DNA of 64,000 bases, taken from Oncomelania hupensis. Taxonomy: Eukaryota; Mollusca; Gastropoda; Littorinimorpha; Pomatiopsidae. The notes below the pieces were generated by a model. That model was not told the DNA's origin, made no database searches, and worked only from the letters and a program-made list of their open reading frames with translations. Positions 30,401 to 44,103 of the stretch are shown one piece after another. A program made the translations under genes and the position numbers. The stretch spans positions 75,735,072 to 75,799,071 of the forward strand of contig CM072515.1 in the NCBI GenBank assembly GCA_036898135.1, given 5' to 3'. Each line of letters begins with the position of its first letter. Within the stretch, counting starts at the first letter, position 1.

Positions 30401-32660
30401 TTTAGGGAGTGTAGACGAGAGGCCTGCGAATGCGTTCAGTAGCCTTGCCATATTCTTTGAGGTAATTAATACAGAATGATAAAACATTGGCGGGCGCAAG
30501 GCTATAGTGAATACGGATAAATTAAACTCGCGCACTTTTCGATTTTTTCTTTCCTCGTGCTAGTCAGTTTGTATTGCGAAAGTGGCAGATAGGCTAGTAA
30601 TAATGAAGAAGCAAAAATCTTTTTAAATTTTTTGCTAAGGGGGAGAGGGGCGATAAAAGAAGTTTATGTGAAGACGAAGATGTTTCTAATGAAACAGAAA
30701 GTGCATTAACAGAGTCGCCATCTACTTATATAAAATAGTGACGCATTATTAAGCTTTGCTATGGGTCATACCGGTTTCCATGACTGGCCTACCGATTTGC
30801 GTTCGAGTGGGTTTGTTTACTGTGACGTCGTACCTGTTTTGCAAATCCCTAGGACAATCACTGTAATTCAATTTAGGCCTATACTTTATACTATTCGAAT
30901 CTTTAAATTTCCGGAGAAGGACGAGTAAGCTAAGCGAAATCTTTTTTTTTTCATAACTCAAGATCAGAGTTAAATAGTTTGTTAGGTTATTCATTGCTTA
31001 CAGGGTCCATTGGACTGCAAAGAGCTGAATCAGGACCACAAAATCAAGGCCATAACTTCGCTAATAGCAGTGGTAGTAGTAGTAGTAAGAAGCACATTTA
31101 ATTAGTAAAAACTTCAAGTTATTTATTTAGTTTTGTTTGTTATTATTTGTTATTATTATTATCATTATTTACTTTTTTTTAAAAATAGTGTGCTGCTGTG
31201 CATGCTCAATGGTGTAAATTTGGTCAGCGACATTTTTTTTGTTTTTGCTGAAGTTGGGTGTAGCCTGAAATATTCAGATGGTGTAACTGGTTATTTTTTC
31301 TTATCGACTAACCAAAGTTTTCAGATGATTTATGGAAATGTCCACCTGCCACACAACATGTCTTTATACGCGTTTCTCATTAAAATACATATCATTAAAA
31401 TACATAAAACAAATTCACTGTATCAGTTAAAAAGAGTAATATTAGTTCAATAAATAATTGTTTGGTGCCTGCAATAAAAATGTCAGTTTTTTGAGACCAT
31501 TTCATACTCAAATTGTTGTAAAAAATTCAAGGAGTTTTCAAAGAGATTTCAAGGAGTTTTTTCAAAAATTCAAGGAGTTTTTAAAAATAGTAAACGCACA
31601 TAATAATTGATAAATAGTCAAAATAAAGGATAAATCTTTTATCCAGTGATATCCATAAATTGTTTGCAGTCATGAATCTGATGGTGATACTGATGTTGAT
31701 ATTGATTATGAAATCTACACACATAAATATTGCATGTCGATGAAGTTGCAGTTATGATGCAGATACGGAGTCTATACACAAAATAATAATAATTGTGAAA
31801 CATGTTGTTCTTAGATACAAGTTAAAGAACTGTAAAAAGTCAGAAAGAGGTACCACCACCGGCTAATAATACAGATAAATGAATTTTCAGTTATTTTAGT
31901 TTTTCCATCCCTTCATAAATCTGACGGGAAATCTTCTCCAGCTGGATCTTTATTTCCTCAGATTTGCTCCTCAGCGCATTTGACTGGATTAAACACACAA
32001 TTGCCTCCAGGCATTTTTACCGATTCATTCAGCAAACATGCGCGGAAAACCGAAGGATGTACGGAAAACCGACAAATGAGCGTGCGCGCGCGATAGCAAG
32101 GGAATGAACAATTTCCAGTGGAGGTTACTTCCCTCATCATTATCAGACGACAAAAATTACGATCGTCGAACAGTTGACAACACAAATAATATTATAATTT
32201 TTGTTTTATAAATTTTTATTTTTCAATGTTTTTTTGTTGTTGAAAATTTGACAATAAAATCTCTAGGTCAAGCAATGGAGGGATATACACTGGTTGAAAT
32301 TTCAAGGAGTTTTCAAGGAGCTGAGGCAATTTGGCATTTTTCAAGGAGATTCAAGGGCCCTTGAACAAGACATCAAAAATTCTGTCATGGCTAAACTGTG
32401 GAAGAGGGGTAGGGGTAGCGTGTTTTCAACGGAAAAGTACAATAACACGATGTTTACGCCAACTCAAGGTCAGAAAATTGAATAATAGGTTATACAAGTT
32501 AGCACGTGTGGACAGCGAAGACCTATTTCTAAAAATCCGGGAGTCAATCATTGAGCTCAGTTTGGATGCACAATGCAGTAAGTTGGCTGGAACTAAGTCA
32601 TTCGTTGTTTGGACTTGGGCAGCAAGCGGATCGTTGGAGGTGCAGGAAGAAAAATTCAAG
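30401..32660. other. Non-coding stretch with LINE end and CAAGGAG motifs
   Basis: No gene recognised. It contains one conserved LINE 3' end block (31004-31037) and clusters of TTCAAGGAG (31530-31580; 32300-32350) like those next to a hAT-type end at 43100-43143. These suggest fragments of a hAT-like element that the gypsy-class element entered; its left end was not found. Confidence 0.5.
31004..31037 (-). promoter_or_regulatory. Conserved LINE 3'-terminal hairpin motif
   Basis: Same block as at 2701-2734, but with loop AAT: the stem GTCC/GGAC is kept while the loop differs. No recognisable coding part of the element precedes it. Confidence 0.6.
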
Positions 32661-34073
<1,413 letters not shown>

Positions 34074-35360
34074 TGTGGTGACCCTGTTTGTCTCTGTGTT
34101 AGTATTGTAGTTTAAAGGTTGGTAGTATCTAGGTCAATTCTTTCACATTATTGGGTAGAGTTTAGATTGTCTCCCTTGTTTGACTGTGAAGTGGTTTGTA
34201 ACTTGTGATTGTGGATGTTTGCTGTTATTAAGTAGTGGTTTTAGACCGTCTCCAGTTTCACGGTAGGGCGCTCCTGTATAGTTTCAGAGTTGCTCAAGGG
34301 CTTAGTATCTTTTTCTACCTGTGGGGTCTATATTCTTTTTCATTGCTCTTTCTGCTTTACTAGTATTGGTTTGTTTACATTGCTTGTAGTTATCTTTGTT
34401 CTGTAGGCCTAACTTTGTGTGTGTGTGAATCAGTGAATGAGTTAGTAGTTCCACGTTGTTATTTTATTCTAGGTTAGTTACAAAGCCCCTTAGTGTTAAT
34501 TTAATTTTGATTTTCTTTTCTTGTATCTTTGTCATTGGTAATTTTGCAATTGATTGTTGATTTTTTTTTCTTTGCTTAGTGTTAATATATCTCTTGATTT
34601 GTTTTTACTTTATTATTAGAAATTTTGGAAATGTTTGTTGGTTGTGTTAGTGCTTAGTGCTGATATAATTCATTATCTGTTTCTTTAACTTGCTCAGTAA
34701 TAATTTTTGAAATTTTCTGTTGCATTATCCTTTGTTGTGTATATACATTTCAGTATTGATTGAACTTATTGTTTGAATTGGCGTTATTATTTGAGTTAGT
34801 AATATTTGATTTGTTTATATTATCCTTGTTTAGTCTTAGTAGGTGTTAGTATTCGCCATACTTGTTTCTATTTCAGTATATTTATTAAAGTAGTGTTGAC
34901 TTTGAGGTATAAAAAAAAAATTTTTTTTTTTTGGAAATAATTCATAGGGTTTAGACATTTGAGGACTTGGATTAATTGAACACTGCTGTTATTGATTTGG
35001 TATTGAGTTATCTTCGCCTATTGTTTATTATAACAATAATTTAGTTTTTAAAAAGGAAATTATAGTTGTTGATATTTGATTGTTGATACTTTATCATTTT
35101 ATTGATTTGCCTTTCTGCTATTTATTAGTTAGATTTGTTGATATTTGATTGTTAGTACTTCGTCAGTTTATTGTTTGGTTCCTCCTATTTATTGGTTTCA
35201 CTTTGAGTTTATTTTGACTTAGCTTGGCTTGGGCTATTGTTAGTTTTTATTTTTACCATTCTTTTTTGGGTATTTGGGACTTAGTGTATATATCGTAGTT
35301 TAGGTAGGTGCTGATTTTGATTTATATTTTCAAAAAAAATTAAACTTTAAAACTTTAAAC
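34074..35360 (+). promoter_or_regulatory. Leader with primer-binding site
   Basis: The 1.29-kb untranslated leader starts TGTGGTGACCCTG directly after the LTR, the position of the tRNA primer-binding site; the tRNA was not identified. The rest is T-rich with no ORF. Confidence 0.7.
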
Positions 35361-38300
35361 ATGGATAACTATGATGATCTGTTTGAAAAGTTTCTTAAAC
35401 AAGCTGCTACTCTGGAAGTCGCTGATAAACATAAATATGTTCAAGAATGTTTTGATCGACTTGATAGACAGAGAGAACGGGAGGCTAAACAAATGGACAA
35501 AGAAATACAAAAAGAAATGGAATCCAAGAAATTAGAAACACAAAAAGAAATGGAGCTGGAAGCTAGAAAACTGGAATCCAAGAAACTAGATACACAAAAA
35601 GAGATGGAATCCAAGAGGATGGACATTGAGCTAGAGAAGGAAAAAACAAAGCAGTTAGAACTACAGGCTAATCAAGGTGGTCATGTTGCTGGTCAAGATC
35701 ATGATCAGACTTATGCGAAGCATCAGTTCAAAGCTAGACCAATTTTTCCTAAACTTCCTATGTTTAGAGAAAAGACTGATGATATTGATTCATACTTGTT
35801 TCGTTTTGAAACAAATGCTAATGCACTTGGCTGGGAAAAGAGTCAATGGGTTGTTTATTTGTCTGCCTTACTTGAAGGGAATGCTTTGAGTTTGTATCAT
35901 AGTTTAGCTGCAAATGGACATTGTGATTATGACATTTTGAAAGATAATTTGTTAAAGAAATTCCAATGTACTGCTGAAGGCTTCAGAGAGAAATTTCGTT
36001 CCACCAAACCAGATGCAAATGAACCGTTTCAAACTTTTGGCATTGAGCTTAATCGATTGTTTGATCGATGGGTTGCACTTTCTGGTGTAAAGCGTACGCT
36101 AGATGGCATAGTTGATTTGGTACTGGGTGAACAATTTCTCCAGAGTGTTTCTGCAGATCTTGCCACTTTCATTCGCGAACGAGGATTGGTCAGCCTCGAG
36201 GACATGGTGAATTGTGCCGAAAGTTACCGTCTTGCTCGTCCGGGTAAGAATTTGGCTCGCAAGGCCAGTATTTCTGTATTGGCGTCGGTTGGTCAATTCA
36301 ATACCGTTGCTGAAACTAATGCCGCTTCGGGTCGTTCGGATTTTCGCGGTGGATACGGTGGTTATCGACGTCAGGTTGGTTACCGTGGCCGCTGGAACTT
36401 TAATCGAAGTGCGCCACCTACTGTTCCAGATTCTAATCAAGGTCAAAATCGTGGTGGATTCGGACGTGGCTCGTCCATGAATTTTTCTGGTAAATGTCAA
36501 CTTTGCAAAGGCAGTGGCCATTCTTCATTCAAATGTCCACTTAGAAACAATCCGACAAATCCATGCTACATTTGTGGGTTGGGGGGACATGTTAAGAAAA
36601 CTTGCCCGTTTGGTTCTTCTGCACTCAAAACAGACACACAAAAGACTCAGGTTGTTTCGGCTGCATTGCCTGTGGGTCCTGAAGTTGTCTGTTCAGTTGC
36701 TAGTCCAGCTGTTGGTCATCTACATTTGGAGTTGGGTACAGTGAAGGGTACTCCGTGTTCTGTACTTCGTGACACAGGTGCTACGATTTGTGGTGTGCGT
36801 CAGCGATTGGTGTCATCTCTCGAGTACATCGAAGGACAAGTTCGTTGTAAGACATTTGGGGGTGAGATTACTGTTTATCCACTTGCCAAGCTTGCAGTGT
36901 CCACTCCATATTTTTCGGGTCAGTTGGTTTGTGCTGTGCTTCCTGACCCAGTTGCTGATTTGATCATTGGGAACATTGCTGGGTTGACAGATTCGGTTGT
37001 TGGTGCTCAGGTTTCAGTTGAGTTGAGTGTGGCGGCTGTCACTACTCGAGCTCGCACTGCGAAGAAAGATTTTCCTCATACTCCTTTAGTTGATGTTTCT
37101 CAGGATTTTGGCGTTTCTCGTCAGGAGTTGATTGATTTGCAGAAATCAGATTCCAGTCTTGCTTCATGTTTTGCGTTTGCTCAGTCTGGAGAAAGGAAAG
37201 CTGTTGGTTCTGCTACTTATTTTTTCTTTGAGGATGCAGGTGTTTTGTATCGTTCGTACGAGAAGCCTGGTCAAATTTTACAGCAGATTGTTGTTCCAGA
37301 GAAGTTGCGTGCTGCTGTTTTGGCTACTTCACATGATCAGTTGCTTGCTGCTCATTGTGGTACTCGTCGTACTTTGACGCGAGTTCTTTCAAAGTTTTTT
37401 TGGCCAGGAGTGTCAGCGGATACTTCGAGGTACGTTCGTACTTGTGATGTGTGCCAGAAGTCAACTTCGAAGGGGAAGGCTCCGCCAGTTCCGTTGGTTG
37501 TGGTACCTCAGTCATCTACTCCATGTGAAAGGGTCCACATTGACTTGGTCGGTCCTTTGTCTCCACCTTCGGAGGAAGGCCATCGATACATTCTGACATT
37601 GGTCGATTTGGCAACTCGTTTTCCGGAAGCCGTGCCACTTAAAAACATTTCTTCAGTGGAGGTTGCAGAGGCTTTGCTGTCGATTTTTGCACGGCTAGGT
37701 TTTCCCAAGGTGATACTGTCCGATCAAGGTACTCAGTTTACCTCTGAGTTGATCAAACAGTTCTACGCACTGTGTGGCACTAGGGCGATTCGGACGTCTC
37801 CGTATCATCCTCAGGCAAATGGAATTGTGGAGAGGTTTCACAGGACGTTGAAGGCGATGCTTGGGAAGGTTGTTCAGTCGCATCCAAAGGCGTGGCATCG
37901 TTACTTGCCTGCTCTGCTTTTTGCTTGTCGGGAGTTACCTTCGGAGAGTACTGGATTCAGTCCCTTTGAGTTGATGTTTGGTCGCCAACCTCGTGGTCCG
38001 ATTTCATTGCTTGCTGATTCTTGGACCCAGGACCAGTCTTCAAAGGATGTAGATGCACAGCCATTGTATTTGCATGTTTTTGAGTTGAAGAACATCATTG
38101 CTGAGACTTGTGAATTGGCTAAGCAAAACTCTGCACAATCATCAGCAAAGAACAAAGCTTACTTTGATAGGTCAGCTAAGAAACGCACTTTTGATGTTAA
38201 AGATGAGGTATTGGTTCTGTTGCCATCCGAGACAAATAAATTACTCATGAAGTGGTTAGGACCATACACCATACAAGAATGCATGCATCCTGACTACAAG

Positions 38301-40079
38301 ATTGTGGTCAAGGGGAAGACAAAGATTTTTCACGCTAACATGCTAAAGCGATACTACCGTCGTCCCCAAAACGCTGCTGAAGTTGAAGTCTGTGTCGATT
38401 CAGTTGTTTGTGAAGGTGAGGTTGTAGATTGGGGTGATGTGATTTCAGACAGGTTTTTTGATGTTGACAAGGGGAAGGTTTCTCATCGTAGACATGTTGG
38501 TTGTTGTTCAGTGGGTTCGGCAGTTGTGAATTCAATGGTGCTACGTGAAGAAACAACAAGACAGATTTTGGCGTCTGTGGGTGTTGTACAGGATGATGAG
38601 GATGATGATGTTTTGCTGCCAACGTTACCTTTGGCATCATCTATGACTGATGAGGACATTTCGTCAGTGGTTTTTGATGAGTTGTTGCCTGCGTCAGATC
38701 GTCAGGATCTTTTTTCTGTTTTTTCTGATTTTGCTGATATTCTGACAGCAAAACCGGGTTCTTTTGTAGGGGGTTTGTTTTTGGATGTACATTTGACATC
38801 AGATGTTCCAGTTCGTCGTAGGGCTTACGATCTGCCGTTTGCTTCACGTCAGGTTGTTGAACGAGAAATTCAGACGATGTTGGAGCTTGGAGTTATTGAG
38901 AAGTCCAGTTCGGCATATTCTTCGCCTGTGGTCTTGGTGCAGAAGAAAGATCATTCGTGCCGGTTCTGCATTGATTATAGGGCGCTGAATAAGGTTACTT
39001 TTTTTGACGCCGAGCCGATTCCAGATGTCACCGAGTTGTACACAAGGCTTGCATCCAGTGTGTTTTTCACTCGCATTGACTTAGCCAAGGGATACTGGCA
39101 GATTGTCGTCAATCCTGTGGATAGGCATAAGACTGCTTTTGCCACCCACATGGGTTTGTTTCAGTGGGTTAGAATGCCATTTGGGTTAGTTTCTGCTCCT
39201 GCTGTTTTTGCTCGCATGATGAGGGTGTTGGAACTCCAGGAAGTTTCAGCTATGAATTTTTTCGATGACATCCTTGTGCACAGTGAAGCTTTCCAACAAC
39301 ATCTGGTGCATGTGAGGGGAGTTCTTCAGAAACTGAAGCAGTATGGTCTTACTGCTAGGCCATCGAAGATTGCTGCTGGTTTTCGCAGTCTTGAGTTTCT
39401 TGGGCATGTGGTTGGTGAGGGAGTGTTGCGGCCTGAGGGGAAGAAGATTGAGAAGATTTTGGCCATCCCTACACCTACGACCAAGAAACAGGTGCGTTCG
39501 ATTCTGGGGCTGTTGGGATTCTACAGATGCTACATCCCAAATTTTTCTGCATTGCTTGCACCCATTTCGGATCTTACGAAGGATTCAAAGGTCAGGTCCA
39601 TTGTGTGGTCAGCTGAGTGTGATGAGGCGTTGACTGCGGTGAAACGCTTGTTTTCTACTGCACCAGTCTTGCAGTTGCCACGATTGCAGGAACAGTTTGT
39701 ACTTCGTACAGATGCCAGTTCGTTTGGTGTTGGTGCTGTCTTGATGCAGGAGATGGAGGGTGTTTTGCATCCGGTCTGTTTCGCCAGCAGGAAGTTGTTG
39801 CCCAGGGAAGTGAGGTACAGTACCATTGAGAGAGAGTGTCTTGCCATTGTATGGGCTGTCTCAAAGTTCTCACGTTTCCTGTGGGGTGTTGCGTTCATCT
39901 TGCAGACAGACCACAGACCGCTCACATACATGCAGACATGTAGATTCAAGAATACACGAATCATGCGATGGGCTCTTTCTTTGCAAGAGTACAATTTTCA
40001 TATTGAACCTCTTCCGGGATCTCGCAACATTCTTGCTGATCTTCTGTCGCGTTCTGCGGTCGATCAGTTTGTGCCATAG
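35361..40079 (+). CDS. Gag-pol polyprotein: gag-PR-INT-RT-RNase H
   Basis: 1572 codons, no interruption. Gag: charged coiled coil (about 20-110), capsid-like region (about 130-260), two CCHC knuckles CQLCKGSGHSSFKC and CYICGLGGHVKKTC (about 380-415). Protease: LRDTGAT at about 469-475. Integrase: HHCC finger to CDVCQK (about 657-700); catalytic Asp728, Asp788 and Glu824 (D-35-E spacing); then a GPY/F module KWLGPYTI. RT follows: RRRAYDLPFASRQ, CRFCIDYRALNK, FTRIDLAKGYWQI and FFDD at 1300-1303. RNase H closes it (LRTDASSFGVGAVL, ERECLAIVWAV, LQTDHRPL, NILADLLSR). Gypsy-class RT with copia-like order defines Gmr1-type elements. No chromodomain. ATG 35361 is the first long-frame Met after the leader. 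Confidence 0.95.
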   Translation: MDNYDDLFEKFLKQAATLEVADKHKYVQECFDRLDRQREREAKQMDKEIQKEMESKKLETQKEMELEARKLESKKLDTQKEMESKRMDIELEKEKTKQLELQANQGGHVAGQDHDQTYAKHQFKARPIFPKLPMFREKTDDIDSYLFRFETNANALGWEKSQWVVYLSALLEGNALSLYHSLAANGHCDYDILKDNLLKKFQCTAEGFREKFRSTKPDANEPFQTFGIELNRLFDRWVALSGVKRTLDGIVDLVLGEQFLQSVSADLATFIRERGLVSLEDMVNCAESYRLARPGKNLARKASISVLASVGQFNTVAETNAASGRSDFRGGYGGYRRQVGYRGRWNFNRSAPPTVPDSNQGQNRGGFGRGSSMNFSGKCQLCKGSGHSSFKCPLRNNPTNPCYICGLGGHVKKTCPFGSSALKTDTQKTQVVSAALPVGPEVVCSVASPAVGHLHLELGTVKGTPCSVLRDTGATICGVRQRLVSSLEYIEGQVRCKTFGGEITVYPLAKLAVSTPYFSGQLVCAVLPDPVADLIIGNIAGLTDSVVGAQVSVELSVAAVTTRARTAKKDFPHTPLVDVSQDFGVSRQELIDLQKSDSSLASCFAFAQSGERKAVGSATYFFFEDAGVLYRSYEKPGQILQQIVVPEKLRAAVLATSHDQLLAAHCGTRRTLTRVLSKFFWPGVSADTSRYVRTCDVCQKSTSKGKAPPVPLVVVPQSSTPCERVHIDLVGPLSPPSEEGHRYILTLVDLATRFPEAVPLKNISSVEVAEALLSIFARLGFPKVILSDQGTQFTSELIKQFYALCGTRAIRTSPYHPQANGIVERFHRTLKAMLGKVVQSHPKAWHRYLPALLFACRELPSESTGFSPFELMFGRQPRGPISLLADSWTQDQSSKDVDAQPLYLHVFELKNIIAETCELAKQNSAQSSAKNKAYFDRSAKKRTFDVKDEVLVLLPSETNKLLMKWLGPYTIQECMHPDYKIVVKGKTKIFHANMLKRYYRRPQNAAEVEVCVDSVVCEGEVVDWGDVISDRFFDVDKGKVSHRRHVGCCSVGSAVVNSMVLREETTRQILASVGVVQDDEDDDVLLPTLPLASSMTDEDISSVVFDELLPASDRQDLFSVFSDFADILTAKPGSFVGGLFLDVHLTSDVPVRRRAYDLPFASRQVVEREIQTMLELGVIEKSSSAYSSPVVLVQKKDHSCRFCIDYRALNKVTFFDAEPIPDVTELYTRLASSVFFTRIDLAKGYWQIVVNPVDRHKTAFATHMGLFQWVRMPFGLVSAPAVFARMMRVLELQEVSAMNFFDDILVHSEAFQQHLVHVRGVLQKLKQYGLTARPSKIAAGFRSLEFLGHVVGEGVLRPEGKKIEKILAIPTPTTKKQVRSILGLLGFYRCYIPNFSALLAPISDLTKDSKVRSIVWSAECDEALTAVKRLFSTAPVLQLPRLQEQFVLRTDASSFGVGAVLMQEMEGVLHPVCFASRKLLPREVRYSTIERECLAIVWAVSKFSRFLWGVAFILQTDHRPLTYMQTCRFKNTRIMRWALSLQEYNFHIEPLPGSRNILADLLSRSAVDQFVP

Positions 40080-40158
40080 ATGTTGCGGAAGAACTTCTGT
40101 TCTTGGAAAAGACTGCTGCTTTTCAAAAAAGAAACCTCGGTCGGTCTCTTTTTTTCGT

Positions 40159-40178
40159 AGAGGGGGGTGGGGGGGTAG
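40159..40178 (+). promoter_or_regulatory. Polypurine tract
   Basis: AGAGGGGGGTGGGGGGGTAG immediately precedes the TG of the 3' LTR; it primes plus-strand DNA synthesis. Confidence 0.85.
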
Positions 40179-41502
40179 TGTAGAGAACGGGATTTTCCCG
40201 GTTTTTTAAAATTCGATTATTGTACGGTGTTTTTGATTGGCTAGGATTCGGGAGCCAATGATATGAAGGTTTGAATTAATCAAAGTTTGAATTAGATGAA
40301 AAATTGTTCACTCACTCAAAAATTCTGTGTCAGGCTGGTGTGCCGTGGAGCAGTGTGTGTGTGTAGGCCAAGAAAGTTAAAAAAAGAGAAAAGAAAAAAA
40401 AGTTAAATTGTGGAATAACTAAAGGATGAAGAAAGCACTGTGAACTTGTCAAGGTGCATAGGTTCGGTGGGACTTTCTATCTGGAAGTGGAAGTTGTATT
40501 TTTGTGCTGTAAAAATTACAGGTATCTATAAAGTTTTTCATGATTGTGGGATTCTGATAAGTATATTTTGAAATTGCATTTGTTGTATTGGAAGGTGGTG
40601 AGCTGTTGTCCACTAGGACGGAATATAATTTTTCATTGATGTAATAATATTATTAATTACATGGGGCGATAGTTGTAGAGTAGTAGATAATGAAATATGA
40701 ATGAAAGGCGTGAGTATGTTTACTTGTAGTAATTTTCATTCATGGAATGATTATATCTGGATTGTGATCAACATCGTAAAAGGAAGGAAGACACGATCAC
40801 ACATATAGAACGGAAGTAGAAATGTGTTGAAACAAAAGAATAATGAAATCATATAGGCCAGGGAATTGACGTTTATATATATATATTATTGTAGCGGCCT
40901 ACTCGGGAGCGGCTGTGGTTCCACGCTGTCCAGGTGGGGACAGAGAGAGAGATCGGAGGCCACGTGTGAGGGACATCGGAGAGGGTCGGACTTACGCCCT
41001 TCGCCTGACCAAAGTCTACGTTGTCTACTTCGGGTGGACTGGAGGTCACGATCGCTCCTCCACCCGTCGACGCTCATTCGCGTGAATCATCTCTGGCATC
41101 TAGTGCCAGCTTGTGTGAAGTCAGCTAAAAAAAAAAGGTACTGTGTGTCTTGTACTTATCGTTTTGGCCAGGACAAGAAATTGCCTGACGTCGTTTATCC
41201 AGGCTCGGTTGCTCTAGTGCGGCATTGTCAAACCAGTGTGGGATTGGTGTATAAAGTAAAACGGTGTTGAAGTATTTTGTGTGAAAGATTAGAGTGAGAG
41301 ATTGATAAGGATTATTGTTGATTATTTATATAAATTTTGAGAACGTGGAACGGATATCTGGTGTTGGTGTTTGTTTGTGTTGAGAAGAGTCCGTACGTTT
41401 GTGGGTGTGGTAGTTAACAGAGAGAACGTGCACGCACACATAATTCTTTAGGAGTCACATATATATATATATTGCACCTACACTAAATATCCGCCCGTTA
41501 CA
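40179..41502 (+). repeat. 3' LTR
   Basis: 1324 bp, about 99 percent identical to the 5' LTR by eye outside the TA run. Differences include single-base changes near the middle and one AC/GT unit. Confidence 0.95.
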
Positions 41503-43095
41503 CCAAATGGTGGGACGTTAAGCTGGGAACCGGATTGTAGTCGAGTTGAGACACCCGGGAGGCTAATGGGTTATCGAGAGCTGGGTAGCTGTCACCCATT
41601 TATGGAGCGTCATCGGGCGTTATCCATGTGATGTCAAAGAGAAATCTTATCATAAGTCGGTAAGTGAGATTCGACCTCTGGAATCCTGTCTCTAGCGATC
41701 ATCAATGAGAGAATGGGGAGAAAACTATTTAGGGAGGGCTGGTAGCAAAAATGTGTGAATGAGAATGTATAACGTGAAATTGTATGTCATTAAACTTTTA
41801 TAAAAATATGTTAATTATTATGATATTGTATTCAAAAATGTTTTATGTTAAAATGTATTTTTTTGTTGTAAATAATATGATGATGAATGGAGGCAGTCAG
41901 CCAGATGCAACAGAGAGAGGTGAAGAGCGAATTGTACATACATGATATAAACAAAACAAATGTATGTTAAATATGTGGAATTTTTTATGATGGTTGTATT
42001 TTGTATAAATCGTATGAGTGTAACGAAATGGAAACAAATTGTGAATAGAGAAATTATAACCATGTAATTTTTCTTCAGGAGGCGAGCAGACCAGTGTAGT
42101 TAAGAGAAATAGATATAGATGTAAAAGTTATGCCAGGATAGTAGCCTGTATTATTATTGTTTTCAGGTTGGACTTGTTGATGTTGTCGGACTCGTTGTAG
42201 TCGTCGCTGCAGCTGTTGTTGCTGTAGTGGATGCCCTTGGTTCATCCTTGGAAGTTGGGGTTGCTGTCGTGAGAGGGCAGTGCCTGCCGTAGAAGCTGAA
42301 GGTGGCGCTTGAGGTCATCTAAGGCAGCAGAGAGGGGCCGGAAAAAGGAGGGGGAGAAATCAACAGAACTAAGGGGCCGTTTGGCAAGTGGATTTTAGGA
42401 TAGAAAGAGCCACTGTGTCCTTCGATAGTTATAATGAAGAAAGAACAGTATCATAGTTTGTTTAAATAAATTTACATTTTGGACACATGGACAGATGAAG
42501 ACTTATATTATTCAGTGACTCTAGATAACATCGTGTGAAATTCTACATGGACGATACCTACATCTACATCGGTATTTTCGAACTGTGTGGTGAAAACTTT
42601 AGTTAGAGAAATTTAAGGAGAAGTGTACAGTCGGACCTCGTCATCTATGACTGTGTACATAGCTTATATATAAAAGACTGAACTGGGGTATCAGGGGGGT
42701 TTTATATTGTGTATTTAATTATCATTGTGTATATATTGTATATGTGTGGTTAAATTAGAAGCAGTACAAGGTGAGAGAGTGATTTTTTCTTATGATTTAT
42801 GATTGTGAAAAATGTGTTGATTGTGTATGTTTTAAACTGTTTTATGTGTTAATTTTTGCTTTATACTTTTCCTTGGTTTCATTCTTTTGTTTCTTGATTT
42901 TTTTTTTATTATATGTTTTATTGATTAAATGCTATATCTGTATTTTTACACCTTATTTCGCTAGTTGAGTTTCTTAGTTTAGTTTAGTGGGAGAAAGGAC
43001 GCTCGCACACGCATCACCCACCCCTATCTACCCTATCACTCCTTGCATGAAAGAACAGTCACCTGCTTTGAACACCAGAGGGAGGAAGTAGGCAT
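41503..43095. other. Flank of the gypsy-class element, no gene seen
   Basis: It starts CCAAATGGTGGGACG, which resembles the region after an LTR in some gypsy elements. It could be leader sequence of a second, recombined element; this is uncertain. The remainder is AT-rich with no open frame of note. Confidence 0.4.
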
Positions 43096-43143
43096 GACAA
43101 ATTCAAGGAGATTCAAGGAGGTTCAAGGAGCGTACGAACCCTG
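43096..43143. mobile_element. Isolated hAT-type end
   Basis: Three TTCAAGGAG units run up to CGTACGAACCCTG. Reversed, this is a CAGGGTTCGTACG terminus with CTCCTTGAA subterminal repeats. The opposite end was not located. Confidence 0.5.
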
Positions 43144-43322
43144 TAAACTTGCTCTGCCTTGTTGTGATGAAGGGATATCAACGTGTCCATAGAGCTTTAC
43201 AATTTTGTCTTGGTTTTATTATTGATATAGATGTGAAATATCGTTATATGTGTGCATTATGTGTTATGTATTATTCTGCTATTTATTACTAATTGTGTCA
43301 GTACATTAATCATCATAAAATA
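43144..43322. other. Spacer, no feature seen
   Basis: AT-rich; the last seven bases TAAAATA are the left target duplication of the next element. Confidence 0.5.
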
Positions 43323-44103
43323 CATGGGTGCCACCAAGAAATTTTCCGAAATCTGAAGGCAGGGGTCCGCCCAGGCCCCGATGAGGTCTCGGCGCAACGC
43401 CCTGGTAGGGGGTTAGGGGGGCAACGCCCCCCGATAGAAAATGTTTACAATATTCAAAGCCAATTTAGAGGCCTCTCATGAAAGCTGAAGAATGATTTAC
43501 CACTAATTTGATACATACAAGACACTCACATAGAACAAGAAAAAAACTACATAAAAAGACCAGGGCCTAACATTGGCAAAGGTGACTAAGTCCCCAGACT
43601 TAGTCAATGCAAATGGGAAACACACTTGTGAATGAGTCTTGATGACCCGTTTTCCTGCGCCTCCGTATTTGAGGGTTTGACTGCAGCATATTCAGAGCGC
43701 AAAACCGGGCTGATCCAATTTTCTCAGCAATAACCAGCATTCATCGCCATCAGGATCAAACTTATCTGACATCCATTCCCATCTCCACTTATTCTTCATT
43801 CCCTTATCTTCCTCTAACGCTTTTTTCTTTCCAGTATCGGTATTTTCCTCTAAAAACGGCATGATTGGAACACAAAGTCACAATATCCACGCTTCAGTCT
43901 CAGACAGGCCGGAAGTCATCAACAGGATACGCGGGTTATGCCCCTTTCAGCTGTGCATCTTTACACAAATCTGATACAAATCTTGTTTCGTTTACTTCAA
44001 TATAATTTTTTTTAACGATTTTTTTTCGAAAAATCGGATTTCCGATTGTAGGCTTCAGCAAAAATCTGATTTTCCGACCATAGTCGGAAAGGTGGCACCC
44101 ATG
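43323..44103. mobile_element. 781-bp MITE with CATGGGTGCCACC inverted ends
   Basis: Left end CATGGGTGCCACC; the right end is its exact reverse complement, with further inverted similarity around TTTTCCGA. It is flanked by TAAAATA on both sides (43316-43322 and 44104-44110). No transposase is present. A GC-rich block (43370-43435) is followed by GGCCTCTC, a pattern also seen in the element at 48.4-49.8 kb. Confidence 0.8.

Noticed and set aside
38340..38640. Possible chromodomain after the integrase
   Set aside because: The linker between the GPY/F module and RT is acidic and Val/Ser-rich, without chromodomain aromatic residues.
40080..40178. Possible envelope or extra ORF after the gypsy-class pol
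   Set aside because: Only 99 bp separate the pol stop from the 3' LTR, and they hold the polypurine tract.
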